Below are positions 11,050 through 21,684 of a DNA stretch of 64,000 nucleotides, one piece after another. A program made the position numbers and the translations under genes. How positions within the stretch are numbered: the first letter of the stretch is position 1; every line of letters starts with the position of its first letter. Source of the stretch: Cladorrhinum sp. PSN259 (lineage: Eukaryota; Ascomycota; Sordariomycetes; Sordariales; Podosporaceae); assembly GCA_033725935.1 (NCBI GenBank), contig MU867088.1:371827-435826 (forward strand), given 5' to 3'. Below the pieces are notes generated by a model. The model was not told where the DNA came from. It did no database searches and saw only the letters and a program-made list of their open reading frames with translations.

Positions 11050-11736
11050 ATGGCAGACCAGGCAGGCCGAAGGAGGAGATCTAGTAGCATCCTCCAGGTC
11101 TATCATGAACCGCCAGAGCCCATTGAGCAGCTCAGTGACCAGTCGGCTCTGCCGAACCTGAACGCCAACTGGGTCAACGCAAAGGGTAAAAAAAAATACA
11201 AACCCATCAAAAAACAAACAGTACGAGACAGGTTGTGGAGGCTAACAATGTTGTCTCTTTCCAGGTGCATGGGCCATTCACATCATCCTGATCGCGGCCC
11301 TCAAGATCATGTATGATATTATCCCCGGAGTTTCACAGGAAACATCATGGACGTTGACCAACATCACATACATGTTTGGCTCATACATCATGTTTCACTA
11401 CGTCCGCGGCGTGCCGTTTGAATTCAACGGAGGAGCGTACGACAACTTGAACATGTGGGAGCAGATCGACGACGGAGCCCAATACACCCCTGCCAAGAAG
11501 TTTCTGCTCAGCGTGCCCATAGTGCTTTTCCTCCTGAGCACGCATTACACACATTACGACCTGGCCTACTTTACAATCAACTTTCTCGCTGTGCTCGCTG
11601 TTGTTATTCCGAAATTACCCATTGTAAGTCTTTCTCTGCTCCACCTATTATTTGGCACCTTCCTTACAAACCTCCCTACTTGTAGAGCCATCGCATGCGT
11701 GTGGGTCTGTTTTCAGGGGTTCCCGAAGAAGATTGA
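11050..11736 (+). CDS. ORM1: ORMDL family protein, regulator of serine palmitoyltransferase
   Basis: Three exons (11050-11185, 11265-11623, 11686-11736) encode 181 residues. Introns are 79 and 62 nt; the second starts GTAAGT. The family block NANWVNAKGAWAIHIILIA is rebuilt across intron 1, followed by SWTLTNITYMFGSYIMFHY, GVPFEFNGGAYDNLNMWEQ and ALLLS-type membrane helices, giving about four membrane segments in the ER. Orm proteins bind and inhibit serine palmitoyltransferase, the first enzyme of sphingolipid synthesis. The N-terminus carries RRRRSSS (Arg7-10, Ser11-13), matching the position and type of the Ypk1-phosphorylated serines that relieve inhibition in yeast. The last exon encodes only 16 residues (SHRMRVGLFSGVPEED). 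The fungus probably has a single ORM, so the yeast number in the symbol is nominal. Confidence 0.96.
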
Positions 11737-12542
11737 GATGGATTTGGGGTGTTGGGTTTGTGGTTTTGCTGGAGATAAGGGAAAAGGTTGGTCACAAGGC
11801 AAAAGAGAAGGTTATTGAGTGAGGATCGGCGGAGGTCGAGGTTAGGAATCTTGGAAGCTCGTTAGGTGACTCGAAGAACGAAACGGTCATCTTTTTTTTT
11901 CCCTGGAAAAGCGGCATCAGTTGAACAGGCAAATCAAAGTCATTGAATCCCACCTCCCCGATCCCGAGTCTCCATTACCAACTGCGCACTTCTCGTGCAA
12001 GATCAACTTGAAAGTTTGGCCCGGTGCAAGCATTCGTCTGTGGCATCAAGGGACAGGTCCACTCCCTCGTGTTGAGCCGACTCAGTTCATAGTGAGCGAC
12101 AGCAACGGATTGCGCCGGCCCGTCGTGAAAGCTTGGATGTATCCACAAATAGGACGCCACAGATGACTTTTATCACAAGTCATACCATGGAACCTCTTTC
12201 GCTAGCCTCTGTTTTTGTGTCGTTGACGCCGACCATCGACATCCATCGGCCAGGAAATGGTCGGGAATACTGACATCGATGATGCCGTAGGCGTCTCTAA
12301 ACAAAACTCAGAGATGTGGGTGGTTCCTTGGAGCCGAGTCGAGAAATAAAAAGCATATTTGAACAGGAATCTCCCATCTTCCTCTCCTCCTCTATCTTTG
12401 TTCTAGAGTTCCCTGTCACCTCTCTCTTTCACTCTTTTGGCCATTGTGTTCTTTGCGAGAGAGCTTCAGTTCTTTCTTTCTGCTGGCAAGAAGCAATTAG
12501 ACTGCCAGCTATTTTGTTGCCATCTTTGCCTCTGTGGGAGCC
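11737..12542. other. intergenic region, 3' UTR of ORM and promoter of the cell-wall gene
   Basis: About 800 bp. The final 200 bp upstream of 12543 are CT-rich (repeated TCTCC/TTTC), typical of a 5' UTR of a highly expressed gene. No coding feature seen. Confidence 0.5.
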
Positions 12543-15500
12543 ATGAAGGCCTCAACAGTGGCCTTCGGTGCCGCCGTGGCGGTGGTCCAGGCCGCTCCTT
12601 TTGGCCCGGCTCCGTCGTCGGCACCCGTCGAACCCTTCATCATCGAGGCATCAATCGGGCCTCATGCCACCTCTTCACTCTCGCTCCCGTTCTCGGAAGG
12701 ACTCGACGATGAGTTGGCAGAATCAGTTTGCCAGGCCGGCGGAACCAACGTCTTCTGCCACACCAAGACGTTGACCAGGGCCGGTGTTACCGTCTACTCG
12801 ACCAAGCCAATCGTTATTCCTATTCCACACACAATGACAGTCCTCGCTCAGCCATCGCCTTCGGCTCCGGTTGTGATCAATCCTTCAGCTGCTGCTCCGA
12901 CTGGCTTCCCCGACGCTGACTCCTTGGCTGATATCTTTCGCGAATTTCGGCCAAAGCCTGCCCCCGAGGCAGAGCCGCTCCCCGATATTGAAACCAAACC
13001 GGAACCTGACACTGAAGCCAATCCTGTGCCCGAGGTGGAGGCAGAGCCTGTGCCTGAGTTTGAGGCTGAGCCGGAGACTGAGTTCAAGCCCGAGCCCAAG
13101 GCCGGGCCTGGAGTTCAGAAGGATGTTCAGCCCAAACCGGAAGTCAAGGAAGCCGTCTCCTCTGCCTCTCTTCAAACTGGAGCTGTGGCCTCAGTCACAC
13201 AGGTTGTCGCTTCGGCTGAGACCAATGTTGTTGCCTCCATCTCTGGAGCAGTGGTCTCAATCACCGCCGCTATCTCCTCGTCTCCTGTTGCTACTCCATC
13301 CCTGGTTATCTCAGTTAACGAAAAGACTGTTGAGACTCGGCCCAGCCCGGCTTCTGATACGCCTGTTGCCTCTCACGTTTCTCCAGAGGCAGAACTGGCC
13401 CCCTGCGTCCCCGGAAGCAAGAAGCCCTGCCCTGGACCCAAGGGTTCCCGCCCTGCTGGCAAGCCTCAGGATGATGATGACTCCTTTGACGGCAAGTTCG
13501 ATGACGACTACGAGTCCGATTGGGGTCGTCCCAGGGGCGGCCACAGACCTGAGTACGAAGACTGGGATGGTCTTTCTAGTGATGATGATTATCCTTATGG
13601 TGGATTGAGTCCCGGACCTGCTACTGGTGATGACGGCTTTGGAGGTTTCGGCGACGATAACTTCGGTGGTGGTCACGGCGGCAACCAAGGCGGCGTTCCC
13701 GGCGGTTTCGGTGGCAATAAGGGCGGTGATCACGGCAAAGGTGGCTTCGGTGGTAACAACGACCACGAAAACAAGGGCAAGCACAGTGATCATGACAACA
13801 AGCACGACAACAAGCACGACAACAAGCACGACAACAAGCACGACAACAAGCACGACAATAAGCATGGCAATAAGGACCACGACAACAAACATGACAACAA
13901 GCACAGTGATCATGACAATAAGCACGACAATAAGCATGATAATAAGCATGACAATAAGGACCACGACAACAAACTTGACAACAAGCACAATGACCATGAC
14001 AATAAGCACGGTAACAAGGGTCATGACGGCAATCAAGGCGGCTTTGGCAGCAACAAGGGCCACGATGGTAACCAAGGCGGCTTTGGTGGTAACAATGGTC
14101 ATGAAGGTGGTCGTGGTGGTTTCGGTGGTAACAATGGTCATGATGGCTTCGGTGATGGCGGCTTTGGTAGTAATAACGGTCATGATGGCTTCGGTCATGG
14201 CGGCAGCCCTGGAAGTGATCACGGTCAGGACTACTGGCCAGGTGAAGCTCATGGCAAGCCCTTCCCGCCCCCGAGAAAGGCGTCGGATTTTTACGACGAC
14301 GACCACGAGGGAAGGCGCAACGGCTTCGAGAATGAGAAACCTGGTTTCGAGAGCAATGGCGAGGACGTGTTTGGTCAGCGTGGCCAGAATACGCACGGTA
14401 ACCACACTCGTCCCGGATATGACAACCAAGGAGGACGCGGCGGACACGGTAGTAGCGGCGGTCATGGTGATGGGCGCGATGGTCACAACACCCACGAGGT
14501 TGATGGCGGTCATCCGTATGTTGAGCGCAGACCATACTGCCCATCCGGGTTCACTTGCCGTCCCATCGATCAGTGCTACGGGCCGTTCTGTCAGCCAGAC
14601 TACTACCGCTGCCCTCCTTACTACTCCTGCCAGCCGGACAACGGGTACGGTGGTTACATCCCAGCGCCCCCTGCTTCGAGGCACGATAGCTACCCGTACC
14701 CGTCCCCGAACCGCAACACTGTTGGTGGCGGCTCAGGCTACAACAACTCTTATCCAGCGCCTCCACCAGTTCACCACGATGGAGGCGACTCTTCCTACAT
14801 TCCACCTCCCCCTGTTACTCACTGTGAAGGGATGAACTGCCATCACGGTGGTATTCCTCCCCCTCCTCCCGTCCACTGCGAGGAAGGCAAGGACTGCGGT
14901 CAGCCCGTCTATCTCCCTCCTCCGCCTCCCTTCCCATGCAATAGCTCGGATTGTATCCCCTGGATTCCTCCTCCGCCTCCCTTCCCATGCAACAGCTCAG
15001 ATTGTATCCCCTGGGTTCCTCCCCCGCCTGCAGTCCCATGCAACAGCTCAGATTGTACCCCGTGGATTCCTCCCCCGCCTCCAGTCCCATGCAACAGCTC
15101 AGATTGTACCCCGTGGATTCCTCCCCCGCCTCCCAAGTGGTGTGGAGTTGACTACTGCCCTCCTCATGAGGAGGAGCACGAGGACAAGGGCTGCACCAAG
15201 GGCATCGATGACGACTGCTACACCACCTCGGACGAGACAGAGTGGCCCACAACCGATGAAGAGAGTGATTCCGACTGCGAGGAAGAGATCAAGCCTCAGC
15301 CGAAGCCGCAGCCTGCTCCGGTCCCGCCTCCCGCTCCTTTCTATAACCAGTCCCAACCAATCCCTGCCCCGCCGGCGCCAAACTGTCACCAGCACAAGAA
15401 CTGCTCCCAGCCTATTCCGGCTCCTCCGCCTCCCCTGCCTTGCCACGAGTACAAGAACTGCTCCCAGCCGGTTCCCGTTCCCAGGCCGCAGCCAGTACCG

Positions 15501-16277
15501 GTGCCTGTGCCCGAGCCGCCCAAGTGCCACGAGTACAAGAACTGCTCCCAGCCGGTTCCCATTCCCAAGCCGCAGCCAGTACCGGTGCCTGTGCCCGAGC
15601 CGCCCAAGTGCCATCAGTACAAGAACTGCTCCCAGCCATGGAAGCCCAAGGAGCCTGAGCCGGCTCCTGTTCCCGTGCCTGTTCCAGCTCCTGTTCCTGT
15701 TCAGCCCGAGTGTCCCAAGAACCACAGTACTCCATGCCCGCCTCCTGCTCAGCCTGCTCCTCAACACCCGCATGCTCCTCCTGCCCCGGTCCCGGTTCCT
15801 TATCACCACCCTGAGCAGCCTAAGCCTCACCCTGAGCAGCCACACTATGAGCAGCCTCACTATGAGCAGCCGCACTACGAGCAGCCGCACTATGAGCAGC
15901 CTCACTATGAGCAGCCTCACCCTAAGCAACCTTACCCTGAGCAGCCGCACTATGAGCAGCCTCACTATGAGCAGCCTCACTATGAGCAGCCGCACTACGA
16001 GCAGCCTCACCCTAAGCAACCTTACCCTGAGCAGCCGCACTATGAGCAGCCTCACTATGAGCAGCCGCACTATGAGCAGCCACACTACGAGCAACCTCAC
16101 CATGAGCCTACTCCTCCGGCCTGGAAACCACCGCACAACCCTGAGCACCACGGCCCAACGGAAACCTATCCCGCTCCAGGGCCAGTCTATACCGCTGGAG
16201 CCAGCATCTTGGGCGACAATTACGGATTCGCGATGGCGGTCGCTGCTGTTGCTGCTGGCTTCGTTCAGATGCTGTAA
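12543..16277 (+). CDS. secreted repeat-rich, GPI-type cell-wall protein
   Basis: Single-exon ORF of 1,244 residues from the ATG at 12543 (upstream in-frame codons lack an ATG). Layout: signal peptide (about residues 1-18, MKASTVAFGAAVAVVQA, then APFGP); an E/P/A-rich repeat region (about 140-200); a Ser/Val-rich stretch; an acidic linker; about 20 NKHD-type units from residue ~414 (His/Asp/Asn/Lys); Gly-rich GGFGGNNGHDG units; a cysteine cluster near 665-700; four CNSSDC(I/T)PW units spaced by PPPPP (from ~799); KNCSQP units with Pro/Val spacers (~952-1033); 13 HYEQP pentapeptides (from ~1100); and a hydrophobic C-terminus (FAMAVAAVAAGFVQML) typical of a GPI-attachment signal. NSS and NCS sequons imply N-glycosylation. 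No catalytic domain. I recognise no named homologue; a structural wall or adhesive role is an inference. Confidence 0.88.
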   Translation: MKASTVAFGAAVAVVQAAPFGPAPSSAPVEPFIIEASIGPHATSSLSLPFSEGLDDELAESVCQAGGTNVFCHTKTLTRAGVTVYSTKPIVIPIPHTMTVLAQPSPSAPVVINPSAAAPTGFPDADSLADIFREFRPKPAPEAEPLPDIETKPEPDTEANPVPEVEAEPVPEFEAEPETEFKPEPKAGPGVQKDVQPKPEVKEAVSSASLQTGAVASVTQVVASAETNVVASISGAVVSITAAISSSPVATPSLVISVNEKTVETRPSPASDTPVASHVSPEAELAPCVPGSKKPCPGPKGSRPAGKPQDDDDSFDGKFDDDYESDWGRPRGGHRPEYEDWDGLSSDDDYPYGGLSPGPATGDDGFGGFGDDNFGGGHGGNQGGVPGGFGGNKGGDHGKGGFGGNNDHENKGKHSDHDNKHDNKHDNKHDNKHDNKHDNKHGNKDHDNKHDNKHSDHDNKHDNKHDNKHDNKDHDNKLDNKHNDHDNKHGNKGHDGNQGGFGSNKGHDGNQGGFGGNNGHEGGRGGFGGNNGHDGFGDGGFGSNNGHDGFGHGGSPGSDHGQDYWPGEAHGKPFPPPRKASDFYDDDHEGRRNGFENEKPGFESNGEDVFGQRGQNTHGNHTRPGYDNQGGRGGHGSSGGHGDGRDGHNTHEVDGGHPYVERRPYCPSGFTCRPIDQCYGPFCQPDYYRCPPYYSCQPDNGYGGYIPAPPASRHDSYPYPSPNRNTVGGGSGYNNSYPAPPPVHHDGGDSSYIPPPPVTHCEGMNCHHGGIPPPPPVHCEEGKDCGQPVYLPPPPPFPCNSSDCIPWIPPPPPFPCNSSDCIPWVPPPPAVPCNSSDCTPWIPPPPPVPCNSSDCTPWIPPPPPKWCGVDYCPPHEEEHEDKGCTKGIDDDCYTTSDETEWPTTDEESDSDCEEEIKPQPKPQPAPVPPPAPFYNQSQPIPAPPAPNCHQHKNCSQPIPAPPPPLPCHEYKNCSQPVPVPRPQPVPVPVPEPPKCHEYKNCSQPVPIPKPQPVPVPVPEPPKCHQYKNCSQPWKPKEPEPAPVPVPVPAPVPVQPECPKNHSTPCPPPAQPAPQHPHAPPAPVPVPYHHPEQPKPHPEQPHYEQPHYEQPHYEQPHYEQPHYEQPHPKQPYPEQPHYEQPHYEQPHYEQPHYEQPHPKQPYPEQPHYEQPHYEQPHYEQPHYEQPHHEPTPPAWKPPHNPEHHGPTETYPAPGPVYTAGASILGDNYGFAMAVAAVAAGFVQML
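13783..14020 (+). repeat. tandem NKHD-coding repeat
   Basis: Tandem 12-nt units (consensus AACAAGCACGAC, with variants) inside the cell-wall protein gene, coding His/Asp/Asn/Lys tetrapeptides. The array is interrupted by SDHD, GNKD and LDNK variants, suggesting expansion by slippage or unequal crossing-over followed by drift. Confidence 0.9.
15836..16112 (+). repeat. tandem HYEQP-coding repeat with higher-order structure
   Basis: 15-nt units coding HYEQP occur 13 times in blocks of five, four and four. The blocks are separated by two near-identical spacer pairs coding HPKQP-YPEQP. The DNA of the blocks is also very similar, so a whole block was probably duplicated as a higher-order unit of about 90 nt. 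Confidence 0.9.
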
Positions 16278-19200
16278 GGTGTGGAACTGCTGAGATGTTA
16301 TGGATGAGTGAGTTGAGGAGAGGGAAAAGAGACAAGAACGCACAATGGAAGAAGATTTCGGCGAGGAAGCGGGACGGTTGAAGGGAGTGTATAAAGTTTG
16401 AGAAGTGGAGCTTGATGCAGGTTGTGGTTGGAGACGGAGGTGAATATAAAAGAGGAGGAACATAGAAAGGAAAAGGAAGGGAGCAGAAAAGGAGGAGGGA
16501 GGAAAGGAAAAGAAAACTTGAAAAAAGGCGGGAACAACAAAAACTTGGCTTTGGCTTTGGCGTTGGCGAAGGGGGAAAAGGGGGTCACTTTACCACATTA
16601 GACCACCACACGCACCACATACCGCACATCACACTCGACATATATTTTGTCCTTGGCTTGATTTTCTTTTTGACTTTTTTTAAGTCACTCCACCTAATCT
16701 TTGGCCTGATTTTGCCTTTCCTACCTACATACGCTCTTCTTCAACCGACTTAAGCCACACTCCTTCACTAATTCTCTTTCTCCTCGGAAGGATAAATCTT
16801 TTTTTTTCTTTTCCCTTTTCTCGATATCCTCCGCAAAATCACACGATATGTGTACATAGCCGCAACGGAATCAAGAAATACATGTTTTTATAGAGAAAGA
16901 AATTCTTTAGCAAGAGCTGCTCACTCTCACAGCTTCCCCCCACCCCCCGTAGCTTGATAATCTTCCAAAGGAGCTTTTACGGTTTAATTTTATCGAAAGA
17001 CGACACTCGCTTCTCCACAAGTTGATAGATATACTACTATACTAGACTCGACTCGACATAGACGGTAAACCTTTACACACAACAACCGAATAACGAATCC
17101 CTTTTGTCTTGTATGTTTTTTTTCTTTTTCTTTCCTCTTTCTCTTATACTCTTCTTCGCTTTGGCCTGCCATCTTTTACACAGCAACACAAAACACGTAC
17201 ACACACACACATATATATATATCTAGATGCTCAGTTACTGTTTGTACTGTTGATTAGGTTGTTTGTTTTGCTAGAATAAAGGGGGTTTACTCTAGACCAG
17301 GAGGAGGGAATACGAGGGGGGAAAAAAAGAAGAAAAAAAAAGCACTTGACATTTTATTTACATAACTCGCTACGCATGTACACACAACTTGTATAAGTAA
17401 GAATAACAACAGTAATAATAATAACAAACATATTTAATACTCGTTATATTTTTAAGTTTTATTTAGTGGTTCGGATTTTGGAATTTTCCTTTTTTTTTTC
17501 CTGTTACGGTTTGTATTTAGCCTTTTCTGTTTCGTATTTTTGCTACCTTGGTTTTTTTTTTTATACTAGTTGAGGAGGGCCCAGTTATAGAGGGGCTTAA
17601 AATATTAGAATGGAGAGAGAAATAGAACGGAAAGGAGAAATAGAAATAAAAAGGCGCCAGAGGAGGAAGAAGAAGGAGAAGAAGAAGAGGAAAGACGTGG
17701 AAGAATATATAATAAATATAGGGAAAAGGGGGAAATATCTAGTAGATGGAATTCTAGTTGGAGTTTTTTGTTGGAGTTTTTTTATTTAAAAAGCTTTCAG
17801 CTTTTGGATTTTTGCTTTTGGAATTGCATGAATTGAACTGCAGATGTGGATTGCAGATTTTAGAGAGTAAAACTAGTAACTTAATAGATTTATATAAAAG
17901 GTAAAATCAGAAAGTGCCCAAAAGATCACTGTTACCCGGTGTCTAAATTTGAGGTTCCAAGTTGAGAAAGGGGAAAGAAGGATGGACCGAAAAGTATCAC
18001 GAAAGATATCCTGTTAGAGAGTAATGCATTTAGAACCCAATCAACAGTGTACTGTTGACACGCTTGATTGTAAGCTCTTCAAGAGCTGGATTCATCATTA
18101 CTGGGCGTCACATTCCGAACAAGGTACAGAAGATAACATCAAATTAAGAACTGTTGTTGCCGCCCGCCCCCGTCAAACAGAGCCACGGACACACATATCA
18201 TGATCTGGATGGCCACGTTGCATTCTATTCTTAACAAATGATCCCCGCGGGGAACGCTCCTCGTCTGATCATCAGATGACATGAAATTGAATTCTACTTG
18301 ACTTGTTTAATATGAATATTTAGGTATGTATGTATGTGTGTATGTGTGAGTGTGCAACCCCTGCATGATAATCACGGAAGCAAAGATTCTACCGTAAAGA
18401 AACAATTCTAGCGTATGTGCTGTACAAACCGTAAAAATGTAAATTGACCATGTGGCCTGCCTGCCTGTTGTGTGATCGATCAAATCGGTTATACCTGCCG
18501 GTTAAAAAACTGTTGCCCTTTACGGTTGATTTGGTTGTCTATGTACGGATAGAAATAAAGTGTTTCGTGCAAGTGTAAATCCCGGGTTTGATCGAATCAA
18601 GACGGCTGGAAGAGGGATTTGGGGTTGTTTCGGATGCTTGCATTGCATGAGGACGTACTTTTTATATAACCTCTGTGTGTGTGTGTTGTGTTGTGTTGTG
18701 TTGTATTGTGTGGTCTGTACCCGGCCGGAGACAGATGCAGGAAGCCGAGGGAGAAAAAAAGAAAGAAAGGGCACACAGACACACGGGACAATGTGGTTGT
18801 TGCGGTACTAAAATCATGGCGTAAAAAAAGAAATATTGGACGGTGTGGATGGGGGCAGAGTAACGGTGGACGGGTGGTGCAGATGGAAAAAGGATAAAAT
18901 AGGAAAAGTATGTTTCAGTTGTCGATCGTTCAATGTAGGTTGGCGTTGGACAGCAGAGCAAAGGGAAAAGTTGTGACCTGTTTTGGATATGTAGATGAGA
19001 TGCAGATGAAGACGCAGTTCATATATGCAATATACCATAGTACACAGTGTAATACTATACTCTGCTCGATGGTAAGGTATCGTCAATAGTGCGTTTATCT
19101 CATCTGATATTGCACCTGTGTAAGATAGTCTATTGAACCCTGGGCGTTTCATCTCCTCCCCCCCTTTTTGTCTTGTTGCTTACCCCGGAGCTCCCGCACG

Positions 19201-21684
19201 AACGACAACACGAACCATCCCATCTCTGGGCAAAAATCCCGTGTGCTTGGTTCCATATCATACAAAAGAACCCAATCCAATGGACTGGGAGCTTGCGAAA
19301 CGTGCTCTTAACAATTTTTTTTCTGCAAATGTTACCCTTGGATAGGGAGGAGGCAAAAGGCAAGCGGCAAACATTTTATCGGACATCGGCATATATCGGT
19401 CACACAAGTGTAGATGATATATCTCTCAAAGTTCCCAAAAGAATCATCCTCTCGAACCAATTGGGATCTTCAATGAAAGCTGCATGTTTGCCCAAGCCAC
19501 CTTTCTTCTCTCTTCGGCCCGTGCTGAGCTATCACCCACGGGCGCCACCCTGTTGAAGAGGGGAAACAGATGCTACTGAGTGTGATGAATATCCACTGTC
19601 TTGACGTCTGTGCTGATCTCTTGGAGCGATCCGTGGTCATCACCATCCCCCGCATTTCGTGCAGGAAGAAACGGTCAGTGCCATTGCCACTTTGTGATGA
19701 ATGTCGGTCATGGGATTTTTCAATTGTTTGTGATCGGAAGATGCGGAATAAGACCGGGAGAAAATGCCTTCTTTTTCTCAAATCCAACCTGTGAGACACG
19801 CAGCAAGCAAAAAAGGAAAGAAGGACAGACGCAGAAAACGGGATAAGCCAAGAAATGCAGGGATTCATCTGTTTGCCTCGTCTGCCGACTGCAACTGGGG
19901 GCCCCACTCAACCATCCCACGTCTCCACCAAATCTCCTGCAGCGCCTTCTCGATGCCGCAGAGAAGCAGCAAAAAAGAAGCAAAAAAAGCAGCAACGGCA
20001 ACGAACACAGCAGGTGGCCAGCACCACTGTGCCTGCCTAGAATTGCATGAATGCTACCATGACCGGCCAATGGAACCGTCTGGGCACATCTGCCTGCGGA
20101 CTGACCGTTTAACTTATAGTCTCTCAGTTGAGGACCAACAATTGAAGTCTAGAAAACATGTTGCAGTCTCCAGTCTGCACTAACGCATGGGATGGATCGC
20201 CCGCTTCAAACAACCTGGAATTCATCTCGGGAAGACCCCGACGCCCCCCTTCTTCGAGACACTAAGCCTCTCTGGGTGTCAGTGGGTTGTCAATCCATGG
20301 ACCCCTGGGCCCTAGATTCTCTGATTCTCAACAGTGGGCACACCTTGACGAGCATGAGCCCATGCAAAACCACCATGTTCCCATCACCATTCCCTTTCAC
20401 CCTTTTCCTTGACCATCCATACCGATGATCGTGATCATGACCAAGACCAAGACCAAGACCATGCTTTGACGGTTCGACATTCCCTTTATTTTTTTGCCCT
20501 TTCTTCTTTACCCAGACCTGGTCGATGAGAGAGAGTTGTAACCCCAGGTGTTGCTGTGCCCGCGACCTGCTTCTCTCTTACTGCGCCGAGATCATATCCT
20601 GCCAGTCAACCCTCCTTCCGTTCCCTCGCTTCTTTTTTTCTATCTCTCCGAAGTCTCTTTATTATTTTATGTGCAACACACCTCAGCACAATACCGACAT
20701 TCCTTTCTAGTTTCTCAATTGAGAATGTGAGTGGTGTTCTTCTTGTTGTCATGTTCCATCTCAACCAATATGTCTGTCTCTTCGGGTCACGACATGCTTA
20801 GCCATGCGCCTCTTCCGCTCTTCATCTGACGGGTGGTTGCGTTGCTTGTCTCTCATTCGCACGTTCGGCCGTGGCCGCAGAGAGCTGAGGATAGAGAGAG
20901 AAAGCTATGTACCCCAACTCTCGGCGGTGTGATTGTAAAGACATCACCACCGAAATCAGAGTGGTGGCGCTGACGATCCATTGCTGCGTGCGCCATCCAC
21001 GCCGTCCACCGCATCCTACCTTGGACCAGAGCGAGCTCAGGGAATAGCAGTCAGACAAGTTGTGTGCCACTCTCCCGCAGCAAAAAGCTATCTATCTGGA
21101 GCAAATCCCTGATTCCTACCCTCCGATCTTCCCCAGCCTATATCCAGCCTTTCCTTCGTGCATGCGTACCACCTTTTCTCCCAGAAATTCTTTTTCTGTT
21201 TCTGTCAACCGACAGACGTCCCGGCTCGCAGCGTCGCTTTTGTTTCAGCTTCGCCTCCCCGTTGTTGCGCCGAACGAATCCGACTAACAGGAAACGCAGT
21301 CTCCCGTCTTACGCACTTTTAGCCCTGCTGCGAGATCGAATCGAATAATTAATCCCCGTCAACCACCACCACTACCCCCCAGCTCGTCTAATAACGGCAC
21401 CGCCCCGGACTCGCACGGCTGGTTGCAGTTCCATCATTATTCTGTGCACCCTACAGAAACACAAAACCGGATGCACGGCGTTCGATTCTCCCCTGCCATT
21501 CGCCTAAGCTGAAGTGTTTGCTGCGACGCCAACTCTCTGCAGAAAGAGGGAGAGATAGAGCGAGTTGCAGCCACGGCAATTGCATCGGCGGTAGCAGCAG
21601 CAGCAGCAGGTCTGCATTTCGAGGTTGTTGGGGGCAGATTGCAGCTAGGTCCCGGTTCCTGCATCTTCGACTGCCGCCACCAAA
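16278..21684. other. 5.4-kb gene-poor region, no supported gene
   Basis: From the cell-wall gene stop to the next start codon I find no ORF with recognisable similarity or coherent splicing. 16.3-18.5 kb is AT-rich with T/A homopolymers, an ACACAC-ATATAT tract at about 17199-17221 and purine runs. Around 18677-18710 there are GT and TTGTG repeats. 20428-20462 has CCAAGA repeats. From about 20.5 kb the sequence becomes C/T-rich and looks like the long promoter and 5' leader of the following gene. The start codon of that gene sits in an excellent context (GCCGCCACCAAAATG). Confidence 0.5.

Noticed and set aside
15836..16112. Regular short direct repeats resembling a CRISPR array
   Set aside because: They are contiguous 15-nt coding units without unique spacers, in a eukaryotic gene.
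13311..16463. Long antisense ORFs (over 450 codons each) opposite the cell-wall protein gene
   Set aside because: They are by-products of the codon-periodic repeats; their translations are monotonous Val/Arg/Leu-rich strings with no family resemblance, while the plus-strand frame has a signal peptide and GPI-type end.
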